Assembly (NCBI RefSeq): GCF_900104065.1
Contig: NZ_FNLC01000004.1
Span: 1 to 64,000 of the forward strand
Source of the DNA: Natronobacterium texcoconense
Lineage (GTDB): Archaea > Halobacteriota > Halobacteria > Halobacteriales > Natrialbaceae
Reading direction: 5' to 3'
DNA: 64,000 nt
Both the position numbers and the translations under genes were made by a program. Shown in pieces: positions 16,952-25,858 of the stretch. The notes beneath the pieces were generated by a model, which did no database searches, was not told the DNA's origin, and worked only from the letters and a program-made list of their open reading frames with translations. The stretch's first letter is position 1, and every line of letters begins with the position of its first letter.

Positions 16952-17233
16952 GTGCGTGGTTCGAACGACGTGAGAACCACGGAGTAGCGAACGGGCGCGT
17001 TGCGCCCGCGAGCGACCGACGGGAGCGAGCGGCTTTTTGGTCCAGATTTTTTCGAGAGGGTGAGCGACCGACGGGAGCGAGCGTTTTCTTCGATTTTCGG
17101 AGCGAGAGCGCGGTGTCGTTGTGACCCGCACAACTGTAGCATAGCTGCTATCTCGTAACGAGCAGCCGACTCCTTTGATTCTCTATACCTAACCCAAATT
17201 AAAACATGCCAGACAGTAAATACGTTTGATCAA
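16952..17233. repeat. Post-etfA repeat region and probable terminator
   Basis: No gene is seen here. A small hairpin GGGCGC-GTT-GCGCCC lies at 16993-17007. An identical 22-base word occurs at 17010-17031 and 17062-17083 (it begins GAGCGACCGACGGG). Between the copies is GGCTTTTTGGTCCAGATTTTTTCGAG (17031-17056), with two T-runs of the kind that end archaeal transcripts. A near-identical T-rich segment follows the radical SAM gene at 25641-25669, so this is a dispersed gene-end repeat. Confidence 0.75.
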
Positions 17234-17243
17234 TAGTTATATG
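17234..17243 (+). promoter_or_regulatory. TATA-like box for the binding protein-transducer operon
   Basis: The AT-rich AGTTATATGT is centred about 27 bp upstream of the ATG at 17266, in a locally A/T-rich stretch. The spacing predicts a leaderless or near-leaderless transcript. Confidence 0.45.
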
Positions 17244-17265
17244 TTATCGGTTACGTTGTGAACGT

Positions 17266-18525
17266 ATGTCTAACCGATCGAGACGGCGTGAACTGCTGTC
17301 TGGAATCGGTCTTTCGGGTTTCGCGGCGCTCCCGGGCTGTCTCGAGAGCGTTGCGAGTCCGGAGACCGAGAGCGAAATCGGTGGTACCGACCGAACGCTG
17401 CGACTGGGGGTGTTGCTCCCGACGAGTGGTGATCTGGAATCGCTGGGTGTTCCGATGCGTGACAGTGCGGTGTTGCCGGTCGAGCAGGTCGAAGACGACG
17501 TCTCCTTCGAGTTCGACGTGCAAGTCGAGGACACCGAGACCAGTCCGAGCGCGGGAATCGACGCGGCGACGCGACTCGTCGACGCGGAGTACCCGATGGT
17601 CACGGGCCCCGCTTCCTCTGGGGCAACGCTGCAGGCGACCCAGCAGGTACTGATCCCACACCGAATCGCGAGTTGCTCCCCATCCGCAACCACGCCGACG
17701 ATCACGGCGTTGAACGACATCGGACTCGTCTACCGCACGGCGGTCTCGGACACGTTGCAGGCGCGGGTGCTCGCCGATCGAGCGGCCACGGATCTGGACC
17801 ACGAGCGTGCAGCGACGCTGTACGTCAACAACGACTACGGCTGGCAACTGAGTCAGGCGTTCACTCAGGCCTTCGAGACGGACCACGACGGGGCGGTGAC
17901 CACACAGGTCCCCTTCGAGGAAGCGCGTAACTCCTACGCCGACGAACTCGAGCGCGCACGGGAGGACGACCCCACGCTGCTGGTCGTCGTCGGCTACCCC
18001 GAGAGCGGCGCGCAACTCTTCGACGATTTCGCCGCAACCGGCGGCGAGGAGGACGTCCTCGTCACCGACGGCCTTCACGACGGCGGTCTTCACGACGCGG
18101 TCGACCACTCCCTCGAGGGGATTCGCGGAACGGTGCCGCTGTCGGACGGTCCCGGCACGGAGGAGTACCTCGAGATACTCGAGGATCACGGACACGAACC
18201 CGAACTCCGAACGTTCGCGGGTCACTCCTACGACGCGACGGCCGTCCTGTTGCTGGCAAACGCCTACGCCGGGCAAAACGACGGGCAGGCGATCGCTAAC
18301 GCCATCGACGTCGTGACGACCCGCCCCGGCCGGCCCGTCAGCCCCGCGAACCTCGCCGAAGGGCTCGAACTCGCGGGCGAGGGCGAACAGGTCGTCTACG
18401 AGGGCGTTTCGGGGCCGATCGAGTTCGACGAGAACGGAGACACGGTCGCAGCGACGTTCGAGTACTGGGAGTACGACGACGAGGCGGACGGCGGCATCCG
18501 CGAAATCGAACGGGTGAGCGTCTAA
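17266..18525 (+). CDS. ABC-type branched-chain amino acid/solute-binding lipoprotein
   Basis: A 419-residue periplasmic binding protein-like receptor of the Leu/Ile/Val-binding (ANF receptor) family. The leader MSNRSRRRELLSGIGLSGFAALPGC has a twin arginine and a lipobox, so it is Tat-exported and lipid-anchored at Cys25. The mature part starts with the typical LRLGVLLPTSGDLESLGVPMRDSA and later has AATLYVNNDYGWQLSQAF. No permease or ATPase genes are adjacent. Instead the stop overlaps the ATG of a chemotaxis transducer (TAATG), the same layout as the BasB-BasT and CosB-CosT pairs of Halobacterium. It is thus probably a chemoreceptor ligand-binding protein rather than an uptake component. Confidence 0.9.
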   Translation: MSNRSRRRELLSGIGLSGFAALPGCLESVASPETESEIGGTDRTLRLGVLLPTSGDLESLGVPMRDSAVLPVEQVEDDVSFEFDVQVEDTETSPSAGIDAATRLVDAEYPMVTGPASSGATLQATQQVLIPHRIASCSPSATTPTITALNDIGLVYRTAVSDTLQARVLADRAATDLDHERAATLYVNNDYGWQLSQAFTQAFETDHDGAVTTQVPFEEARNSYADELERAREDDPTLLVVVGYPESGAQLFDDFAATGGEEDVLVTDGLHDGGLHDAVDHSLEGIRGTVPLSDGPGTEEYLEILEDHGHEPELRTFAGHSYDATAVLLLANAYAGQNDGQAIANAIDVVTTRPGRPVSPANLAEGLELAGEGEQVVYEGVSGPIEFDENGDTVAATFEYWEYDDEADGGIREIERVSV

Positions 18526-20906
18526 TGTCGCGACTCGCACGACTGGTTCCGAAGGCGATCCGGAAACGGTACGTCGCGAAGTTCGTCGTGTCGATCCTCG
18601 TCGTTACGGTAGTCGTCGCAGCCGTGGGCTTTGCGGGATACGCGTCGATCGATGGAACGGTACGAGCCGACGCGAGCGAGCAACTCGAGTCGACGGCCGA
18701 GCTACAGGCCGACGGCATCGGTGACTGGGTCGAGACGATGCAGGTCCAGACGCGGACGCTGTCGGCGTCTTCCGAACTGGCAGCCGACGACACCCAGGAG
18801 GCACAGGGCAAACTCGTCGAGGAACAGGCACGCATGTCGGTCGACGTTCGGGCGATCCACTACGTCGACGCCGACGAGGAGACGGTCGTCACGAGTACGG
18901 ACGACCAGCTCCGTGGCGTCTCTCTCGAGGAGGTCGACGAACCGTGGGGCGATGGCGCTATCGTGGACGACCTCGCGTTCGACGATGCAGTGTGGCACTC
19001 CGAACAGGCCTACGAGTCGTCGACGGGATCGCTCGACGATCAGGTGATGGCGTTCGCGAGCCGGATCGAGGACCGGAACGACCGATTCGTCGTCCTCGTC
19101 GGCACCCTCGAGTATCGCGTCGACCAGCTCGATCAGCCGGGTGCCGGCTCCTCGACCGCGATCGTCGACGGGACCGACACCGTCGTCCTCCAGCCGGAAG
19201 ACGGCCAACTCGCCGCTGCAGACCTCGACGAGGAGGCGACGATGGCGGCACTCGGCGGTCGGATGAGCGTCGCCGAGGACGAGGAGTTCGTGCGAGCGTA
19301 CGTCCCCGTCGCGGACACCGACTGGGTGGCCGTCTCGACGGTCCCGACGGACGAAGCCTACGGTGTCGCCGCCGACGTCGGGGCGACGGTCATCGGCATC
19401 GTCGTGGTGAGTCTCCTGACGCTCGGCGTTGTCGGGACGGTCCTCGGCCGACAGACGGTCGTCCCGCTGGCCCGGCTCAGGGACCGCGTCGACGAGATGG
19501 AAGACGGCAACCTCGAGACGGCGGTCGAAAGCAACCGGATCGACGAGATCGGCCGGCTGTTCGACGGCTTCGAGAGCATGCGTCGGTCACTACAGACGCA
19601 GATCGAAGAGGCGAAATCCGCCCGGGAAGAGGCCGAACGCGCCCGTGAAGAAACCGAGGCCATGAACCGCCACCTCGAGCGGAAAGCCGACGAGTACAGC
19701 GAGGTCATGCAGGAGTGTGCGGCCGGCAACCTCACTGTACGGCTGGATCCGGAAAGCGAGAGCGAAGCGATGGCCGAGATCGCGGCCGAGTTCAACGAGA
19801 TGGTCGATGAACTCGAGGAGACCGTCGTCACCGTCAAATCGTTCGCGACGGAGGTCGCGACGGCTTCCGAGGAGGTGACGGCCTCCAGCGAGGAGGTTCG
19901 CTCGGCCTCCGTCCGGGTCAGCGAGTCGGTACAGGAGATCTCCGACGGCGCGACCCGGCAGAACGACCAAATACAGGCAGTCACCGACGAGATGAACGGT
20001 CTCTCGACGACCACCGAACAGATCGCCGCCTCCTCGAGCGAGGTCGCCGATCTCGCCGAACGGACTGCACGCACCGGCAAACGCGGACGCGACGCCGCAC
20101 AGAACGCGATCGAGGGGATGAGCGAGGTCGAGACCGAGTCGGAGACCGCCGTCGAGGAGATCGAACAGCTCCAGCAGGAGGTCGAACAGATCGACGAACT
20201 CCTCGAGTTCATCACCGAAGTCGCCGAACAGACCAACATGCTCGCGCTGAACGCGAACATCGAGGCCTCCCGGTCCGGGGAGTCGTCCGACGGGTTCGCG
20301 GCTGTCGCCGACGAGGTCAAGAGCCTCGCCGAGGAGACGAAGACCGCGGCCGACGACATCGAACGGCGACTCGAACGGATCCAGACCCAGACCGAACGCT
20401 CCGCCGACGCAGTACAGGGAGCGAGCGATCGGGTCTCGGAACACACCGACTCCGTCGAGGACGCCGTCGAAGCACTCGACGAAATCGCCGACTACGCGAC
20501 GAAGACGAACACCGGCGTCCAGGAAATCTCGGCAGCCAGCCAGCAGCAGGCGGCCTCGACCCAGGAAGTCGTCGCGATGGCAGACGAAGTCGCGACGATC
20601 GCGGCGGAGACGAGCGACGAAAGCGAGACCGTCGCTGCCGCGGCCGAAGAACAGACCTCGGCGCTGACGGAGGTCTCCCGGAACGCGAACGCGCTCGCGG
20701 AGCAGGCATCACAGCTCTCCGGGACGCTGAACCAGTTCGAGGTCGACTACGACCCTGCTATCGGCACGTCTCGGTCTGCAGAGTCGGTCGAAGTCGGGTT
20801 CGACGAACGAACGACGGCTACCGACGACGGCGGTGAGCCGGAACTCGAGGACGATTCATCGACCGATCGGTCCCTCGAGTCGGGTCCGGAACGGACCGAC
20901 GAGTAA
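18525..20906 (+). CDS. Methyl-accepting chemotaxis transducer (Htr, BasT/CosT-like)
   Basis: A 793-residue membrane transducer. One membrane helix lies near residues 25-45 and a second near 285-305; the roughly 240 residues between form a Cache-like extracellular sensor. HAMP regions follow, then a long coiled coil with Glu/Gln-rich methylation sites and the conserved hairpin tip EVAEQTNMLALNANIEAS at about 565-582. The last 50 residues are an acidic, flexible tail. It probably signals to CheA/CheW. The overlap with the binding-protein gene upstream indicates that this transducer reads out that lipoprotein. The extracellular domain is large, so it may also sense ligands directly. Confidence 0.93.
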   Translation: MSRLARLVPKAIRKRYVAKFVVSILVVTVVVAAVGFAGYASIDGTVRADASEQLESTAELQADGIGDWVETMQVQTRTLSASSELAADDTQEAQGKLVEEQARMSVDVRAIHYVDADEETVVTSTDDQLRGVSLEEVDEPWGDGAIVDDLAFDDAVWHSEQAYESSTGSLDDQVMAFASRIEDRNDRFVVLVGTLEYRVDQLDQPGAGSSTAIVDGTDTVVLQPEDGQLAAADLDEEATMAALGGRMSVAEDEEFVRAYVPVADTDWVAVSTVPTDEAYGVAADVGATVIGIVVVSLLTLGVVGTVLGRQTVVPLARLRDRVDEMEDGNLETAVESNRIDEIGRLFDGFESMRRSLQTQIEEAKSAREEAERAREETEAMNRHLERKADEYSEVMQECAAGNLTVRLDPESESEAMAEIAAEFNEMVDELEETVVTVKSFATEVATASEEVTASSEEVRSASVRVSESVQEISDGATRQNDQIQAVTDEMNGLSTTTEQIAASSSEVADLAERTARTGKRGRDAAQNAIEGMSEVETESETAVEEIEQLQQEVEQIDELLEFITEVAEQTNMLALNANIEASRSGESSDGFAAVADEVKSLAEETKTAADDIERRLERIQTQTERSADAVQGASDRVSEHTDSVEDAVEALDEIADYATKTNTGVQEISAASQQQAASTQEVVAMADEVATIAAETSDESETVAAAAEEQTSALTEVSRNANALAEQASQLSGTLNQFEVDYDPAIGTSRSAESVEVGFDERTTATDDGGEPELEDDSSTDRSLESGPERTDE

Positions 20907-20951
20907 TCGGTAACCGTCAGCTACTTTTTCACCCTCTTCTAAGCGCGGGTA

Positions 20952-21794
20952 ATGGAACTTCTGGAGCGCCGTCGGGCGCTGATCGAGGAGCGTCTCGTCG
21001 AGGTCGTCGACGGCGTCGAGCCCGAGACGCTCAACGAGGAAGTTCGCCACGTGACGCTTTCCGGGGGGAAACGCGTTCGACCGATGGTCACCCTGCTTGC
21101 CTGTGAGACGGTCGGCGGGGAGGCCGAAGACGCGGTCGGATTCGGCGTCGGGATCGAACTCGTCCACAACGCCTCGCTGGTCGTCGACGACATCATCGAC
21201 CGCTCGGAACTCCGTCGGGGAACGACGAGTGCCTGGTCTGAATTCGGTCACGGGCCGGCGATCGTCACGAGCGACGGACTGCTCGGCGAGGCGTTCGCGC
21301 TCTTCTCCGCGGATCCACAGGCCACCCAGGTCGTCGCGGAGGCGATGGTCGAACTCGGTATCGGCGAAGCGACGGAACTGTCCTCCCAGCCCACGAACGA
21401 AGACGAGTACATGACGCTAGCTCGACGAAAAACCGGCTCACTCTTCCGGGCCGCGGCCGAACTCGGTGCGATCGCCGCCGACTCGGACCCGCTCACCGTC
21501 GAGGCACTCGGCGAGTACGCCGAACGCGTCGGCGTCGCCTTCCAGATCCGGGACGACGTCCTGGACGCGGTCGCGGATCCCGACGAACTCGGCAAGCCAA
21601 CCGGCCACGACGCCGAGCTAGAGCGTCCCTCCGTCGTCCAGGTGACCGACCTCTCACCCGAAGAGGCAAACGCTCGCGCTCGAGCCGAAGCCGACCGAGC
21701 GCTCGACGCATTCGAGCGCGTCGACGTCGTCGACCGAGAAGCGAGCGACTACTTGCGAGAACTCGCGGAGTTCGTCGTCGAACGGGAACGGTAA
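20952..21794 (+). CDS. Polyprenyl (geranylgeranyl-type) diphosphate synthase
   Basis: A 280-residue trans-isoprenyl diphosphate synthase that condenses IPP with allylic diphosphates. It shows GGKRVRP (38-44), the first aspartate-rich motif DDIID (79-83), RRG, and the second motif DDVLD (201-205). The enzyme is shorter than typical haloarchaeal IdsA (about 350 residues) and lacks some of the C-terminal helices, so it is a paralogue whose product length (C20 or longer) cannot be read here. It could feed membrane lipid or quinone side-chain synthesis. It follows the transducer gene by 45 bases but is probably independent. Confidence 0.9.
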   Translation: MELLERRRALIEERLVEVVDGVEPETLNEEVRHVTLSGGKRVRPMVTLLACETVGGEAEDAVGFGVGIELVHNASLVVDDIIDRSELRRGTTSAWSEFGHGPAIVTSDGLLGEAFALFSADPQATQVVAEAMVELGIGEATELSSQPTNEDEYMTLARRKTGSLFRAAAELGAIAADSDPLTVEALGEYAERVGVAFQIRDDVLDAVADPDELGKPTGHDAELERPSVVQVTDLSPEEANARARAEADRALDAFERVDVVDREASDYLRELAEFVVERER

Positions 21795-21800
21795 TTCTGG

Positions 21801-22940
21801 TCAGGAACGGATTCTGTCGGCCGCGCGTGGCCCTTCTTCGGAATCGCCATCGGAATCGGCGTCTCGGTCCGAGAACCGCGACTCAGCGACGGCGAACGCG
21901 AGCGTACTCGTAATCCCGAGCAGCGTCCCTGCCGTCAGTGCCGTGGCGAGATAGCCGACGTCCGCTCGATCGAGTAAGAACCCGCTGACCCCGTGCAAGA
22001 CCAGTGCGATCGAGACGACGTACACCGGCGCGTTGAGGTAGCGCCACTCGAGCGAGCCAGCGATGTACTCGTCGGTAATCTGCCCGAGACTGGTGGTGAC
22101 GCCCGCAGCGGCGAGCCACTGGATCGAGCCGTAAACGAGCGCAGCCAGCATGACGGGAACGCCGACGTCGCCGGCCGCCGACTCCTGGATCGCCTCGAGT
22201 TCGTTCAGCCCGCTGACGCCCCCGAGGACGAAAAGCGCCGCGGCGACGACGTACGCGAGCAGGGTCGTCCGCCCGGCGTACAGCGACCGACGGGCCTGTG
22301 CTGCGGCGCTGTCGATCCGTTCGCCGAGTCCCAGTCCGCGCGAGATGAGATACAGGCCAAGCAGCGCGGAGGTCGTCCCGAGGACGAACCCCGGCCACTC
22401 CATGGCGCTGCCGATCAACGCGAGCGGATAGATCAAAAGCAGGATGCCAAGCGGGATCAGGACGGTCCCCCTTGTCTCGGGGTCGTTCAGCACCTGTTTG
22501 AAGGTGTAGTACATCGACTCTAAGTTCTGGGCCTGGCGGACGACGACGCGGCGGACGCCGTCGATGGGGACCCGCGAGCGGATGATCGGGATGACCGACT
22601 CGTCCTGTGCGCCGTCGGTGATAACGAGTGCGGTGACGTCCTCTGCGGTCGAGAGGCTCGCGAGGACGGTGTCGACCTCGTCGCCGACCTCGCGATTTGC
22701 TGCGACGTCGCTCTCCTCGTTGCCGGTGACGACCGCGACCTCGACGCTCTCGTCGCGCTCGTCGAGATCGTCGTAGACGTGTAGCCCCTGGAAGATCACG
22801 TTCACGTCGGAGTCTTCCGGGTCCGCGGTGGCGAGCGCGATGGCTGCCTCTTCGACGGGTTCGCGGCCGACGACGGGCGTCGAGAAGCCGGTCTTCCGAC
22901 CGAGGTCGTCGTCGAGGTCGACACAGAGGACCAGCAGCAT
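21801..22940 (-). CDS. DUF373 family membrane protein
   Basis: A 379-residue protein of the archaeal DUF373 family. The N-terminal 150 residues are soluble (MLLVLCVDLDDDLGRKTGFSTPVVGREPVEEAAIALA ... VITDGAQDESVIPIIRSRVPIDGVRRVVVRQAQNLES) and look like a Rossmann-type domain. The remainder has about six membrane helices and ends in an acidic Asp-rich tail. The family is nearly universal in euryarchaea; its function is unknown. It is convergent with the prenyl synthase gene with six bases between. Confidence 0.9.
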   Translation of the reverse strand: MLLVLCVDLDDDLGRKTGFSTPVVGREPVEEAAIALATADPEDSDVNVIFQGLHVYDDLDERDESVEVAVVTGNEESDVAANREVGDEVDTVLASLSTAEDVTALVITDGAQDESVIPIIRSRVPIDGVRRVVVRQAQNLESMYYTFKQVLNDPETRGTVLIPLGILLLIYPLALIGSAMEWPGFVLGTTSALLGLYLISRGLGLGERIDSAAAQARRSLYAGRTTLLAYVVAAALFVLGGVSGLNELEAIQESAAGDVGVPVMLAALVYGSIQWLAAAGVTTSLGQITDEYIAGSLEWRYLNAPVYVVSIALVLHGVSGFLLDRADVGYLATALTAGTLLGITSTLAFAVAESRFSDRDADSDGDSEEGPRAADRIRS

Positions 22941-23018
22941 CGTCCGGCCGTACGCTAGCCGAGTTTAATTGTTTTCGGGACGACGATCCTCGGGCCGGCA
23001 GTCGAATAGCGGCGACGA

Positions 23019-24437
23019 TTACTCGCCGCTCGTCACTGCGTCCGGCTGTTCGCCCGGGTCCGGCGAGTGAGTAATCTGCTCGTGGTCGTCGAGCGTTCGG
23101 AGTCGCTCGCGAAGATCGATCCCACGCCGTTCGAACTGGGTGAGTCGATATCGGAACACGGGGTAACCGAGAGCGATCCAGCCGAGAATGAGCAGTCCCA
23201 TCCACGGAAGCTGTGACGACAACAGGAGCCAGAAGACGACCGTCGAGACGCCGCCGCCGATCGCGACCAGCATGAGTGCGGTCCGCGGAAGCTTGACGTG
23301 GGCGTTCCGGTACCGGTCAGGGAACATCGCCGGTAATCGCCACGCGGCAACCGAGAGCAGGAAGAAGGCATACAGGAGGACCAGCCCCAGACCGGGAGCC
23401 AGAAGCGACGGAGAGGGAGTGAACGGAACGATAACCAACGGTGGCACGCCGAGCAGAAGCACTGCTCGGTTCGGGCTCTGGTGTTCGGGATGGAGCTTCG
23501 CCAGCGCCGCCGGGAAAACGTCGTCACGCGCTGCACGCATGATCTCGCGGGAGTAGGTGACGATGAGCGTGTTGACCGTCGTGAGTCCGCCGACCACTGC
23601 GGCCAGTGCGACGAACCCACTCGCCCACCACGGCAGGAACTCGAGGGCGACCATCGCGATGCCGGCTTCCAGTCCGGCGAGTTCCGTCCAGTGCATCACG
23701 CCGACGGCGATCACGACGATCCCGATCATGAGCGACATACCGACGACCATGCTGTAGACGAGCACTCGCGGAACGTTCCGTTCCGGATCCTCGAGTTCCT
23801 CGCCGATGTCGATCGCCAGGTTGAACCCGTACATCCCGATAAAAAGCGAGATCGTCGCGACGACGAACGGGCCGTACCCTTCGGGGAACACCGGCGTGTA
23901 GTTCGCGAAATCAACGTGGAAAGCACCGGGGACGATGAACAGCAGCATGCCACCGACGATGATGGACACGAGGGCGAACTGGACGGTAGTCACGATCGAG
24001 ATACCTCGAAGGTTCAACAGGACGAACGCGAGTAACACGGCTACGATCAACAGTTCCAGCGGAACGTCGACGAAAAACCGTGCGTATTCGGCGAACCCGT
24101 GGGCGGTGTACACCAGTCCGAACCAGATCGTGGGGACGACGACCCACGGGACGCTGAACCCCCAGAACGGGCCGATCAACCGCGAGGGATAGACGTATCC
24201 GCCCCCGGCGACTGGCAGCGCAGCGCCGAGTTGAATCATCACGATGACTCCAAACACCATCGGCAGTGCGGCAAAGACGACTGCCGGAACGATACTCGGA
24301 CCGACGCCGTCGGCCATGAGATGTGCTGGGAGCAAGAACATCGTCACGGAGATGGCGTTGCCGACGACGAGTGCCACTGCCCCGAGCAATCCAATTTTCT
24401 TCCCGACAATCGGATCTATTTCGTCTGTTGCTACCAT
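23019..24437 (-). CDS. APC-family amino acid permease
   Basis: A 472-residue secondary transporter with about 12 membrane helices. The first helix carries IGLLGAVALVVGNAISVTMFLLPAHL, matching the unwound glycine-rich helix 1 of APC transporters, and helix 6-8 segments (FIGMYGFNLAIDIGEELEDPERNVPRVL) contain the typical Glu-acidic loop. Amino acids or related amines are likely substrates; the specific one is unknown. The C terminus is hydrophilic. No dedicated regulator is adjacent. It is transcribed divergently from the radical SAM gene. Confidence 0.88.
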   Translation of the reverse strand: MVATDEIDPIVGKKIGLLGAVALVVGNAISVTMFLLPAHLMADGVGPSIVPAVVFAALPMVFGVIVMIQLGAALPVAGGGYVYPSRLIGPFWGFSVPWVVVPTIWFGLVYTAHGFAEYARFFVDVPLELLIVAVLLAFVLLNLRGISIVTTVQFALVSIIVGGMLLFIVPGAFHVDFANYTPVFPEGYGPFVVATISLFIGMYGFNLAIDIGEELEDPERNVPRVLVYSMVVGMSLMIGIVVIAVGVMHWTELAGLEAGIAMVALEFLPWWASGFVALAAVVGGLTTVNTLIVTYSREIMRAARDDVFPAALAKLHPEHQSPNRAVLLLGVPPLVIVPFTPSPSLLAPGLGLVLLYAFFLLSVAAWRLPAMFPDRYRNAHVKLPRTALMLVAIGGGVSTVVFWLLLSSQLPWMGLLILGWIALGYPVFRYRLTQFERRGIDLRERLRTLDDHEQITHSPDPGEQPDAVTSGE

Positions 24438-24631
24438 GTGAACACCTCACAATTCAATTCGTTCTAGAAAGTAGTTCCGTTTCAAACGAAGACGTGTTGT
24501 CTGCCGACTAGTGCTCGTTGTGTGACTTCGTGTGGTTCTCTGGCCGCCTCCAGAACAACAGTCTCGACCGGTCACCGACGACCTCGAGACGCACGACTTT
24601 TGCGTCTCCACCGGATAGGAGTGGGCAACTG

Positions 24632-25627
24632 ATGATATCTAAGGGCTGCGAGCAGTGTGCGAAAGGCGGGAAGATGGTGCTCTTCGTCTACGGCTACTGC
24701 GACCAGCGCGATTGCTTCTACTGTCCGCTCGGCGAAAACCGCAAGAACGTCACCGACGTCTACGCCAACGAACGACAGGTCGAGAGCGACGAGGACGTTC
24801 TCGAGCAAGCCCATCGGATGGACGCGCTCGGGACCTCGATTACGGGCGGCGAGCCACAGGAAGCACTCGATCGGACCTGCCACTACCTCGAACTGCTGAA
24901 AGACGAGTTCGGCGAGGACCACCACACCCACCTCTACACGGGTATCACGGGCGGCCGCGAGAACATGCGCCGCCTCTCGGAAGCCGGTCTCGACGAGATC
25001 CGGTTCCATCCGCCGCTCGAGCAGTGGGGTGACCTCCACGGCACCGAGTGGGAGGACATCCTCTACATCGCTCGCGAGGAAGGCTTGACGCCGGCCTTCG
25101 AGATTCCCGGCATCCGCGCCGAGGAGGAGTTCCTCGAGTTCCTCGATGAAGGCGCTGCGGAGTTCTGTAACGTCAACGAGTTCGAGATGTCCCAGGGGAA
25201 CTACCGGCGGATGCAGGAACAGGGCTTCGAACTCAAGGAAGATCACATGAGTGCCGTCGAGGGCTCCCGAGATGAGATCCTCGAGGTGATGGGCGACCAC
25301 GAGAAGGTCTACTTCTGTACCTCCGTCTTCAAGGACGCCGCCCAGCACCGCCGTCGCCTCAAGCGCATGGCCCGGAACATCCGTCGGGAGTTCGACGACG
25401 TCACCGACGATGGGACTCTCGTCTACGGAAAGACCCGTGCGGATCCCGAACGGTTCGTCGAACTGGGCGTTCCCGAGGAGTTCTACACGGTCAAGTCGAA
25501 TCACGTCGAGGTCGCCTGGTGGCTCTTAGAGGAGATGATCGAGGAGGGGGACCTCGAGGATGGCGAAATCGTCGAGCAGTATCCGAGTTACGACGGGCAG
25601 GTTGTGGAACGAACCCCACTCGCCTGA
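24632..25627 (+). CDS. Radical SAM protein
   Basis: A 331-residue radical SAM enzyme of unknown specific reaction. The cluster-binding cysteines lie in GYCDQRDCFYCPLG: Cys23, Cys28 and Cys31, a Cx4Cx2C spacing instead of the usual Cx3Cx2C. Two more cysteines (Cys6, Cys9) precede it. The GGE motif for SAM binding is in SITGGEPQEALDR. Conserved downstream segments include HLYTGITGGRENMRRLSEAGLDEIRFHPP and PAFEIPGIR. The ATG at 24632 is chosen because the protein-like sequence begins there (MISKGCEQCAKGGKMVLFV); a longer frame upstream lacks conservation features. Confidence 0.88.
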   Translation: MISKGCEQCAKGGKMVLFVYGYCDQRDCFYCPLGENRKNVTDVYANERQVESDEDVLEQAHRMDALGTSITGGEPQEALDRTCHYLELLKDEFGEDHHTHLYTGITGGRENMRRLSEAGLDEIRFHPPLEQWGDLHGTEWEDILYIAREEGLTPAFEIPGIRAEEEFLEFLDEGAAEFCNVNEFEMSQGNYRRMQEQGFELKEDHMSAVEGSRDEILEVMGDHEKVYFCTSVFKDAAQHRRRLKRMARNIRREFDDVTDDGTLVYGKTRADPERFVELGVPEEFYTVKSNHVEVAWWLLEEMIEEGDLEDGEIVEQYPSYDGQVVERTPLA

Positions 25628-25640
25628 CCGCGAGCGAAGC

Positions 25641-25669
25641 GAGCGGCTTTTTGGTGCAGATTTTTCGAG
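25641..25669 (+). terminator. T-rich gene-end repeat after the radical SAM gene
   Basis: Fourteen bases after the stop, GCGGCTTTTTGGTGCAGATTT (start of the segment 25644-25669) repeats the T-rich segment found after etfA (17030-17056) with one internal mismatch. Two T-runs preceded by GC-rich GCGAGCG suggest an intrinsic archaeal terminator. Confidence 0.6.
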
Positions 25670-25858
25670 GAGCGGTCGCGAACAACGTGAGCGATCCCGA
25701 CGAGAAAAAGGTGCACGTGGCAGGTCGTCGAGCGAACGCCGTTCGCCTAAAAATTCGTTTCTCGAGACGCCGTTCGAGCACTCGTTTAACTCGTCGAAGG
25801 CCGTTTGAGCCCTCTGACGGGGTGTGGGTGATCGGGTGGTACGAGAAGCAGTTGGGAG

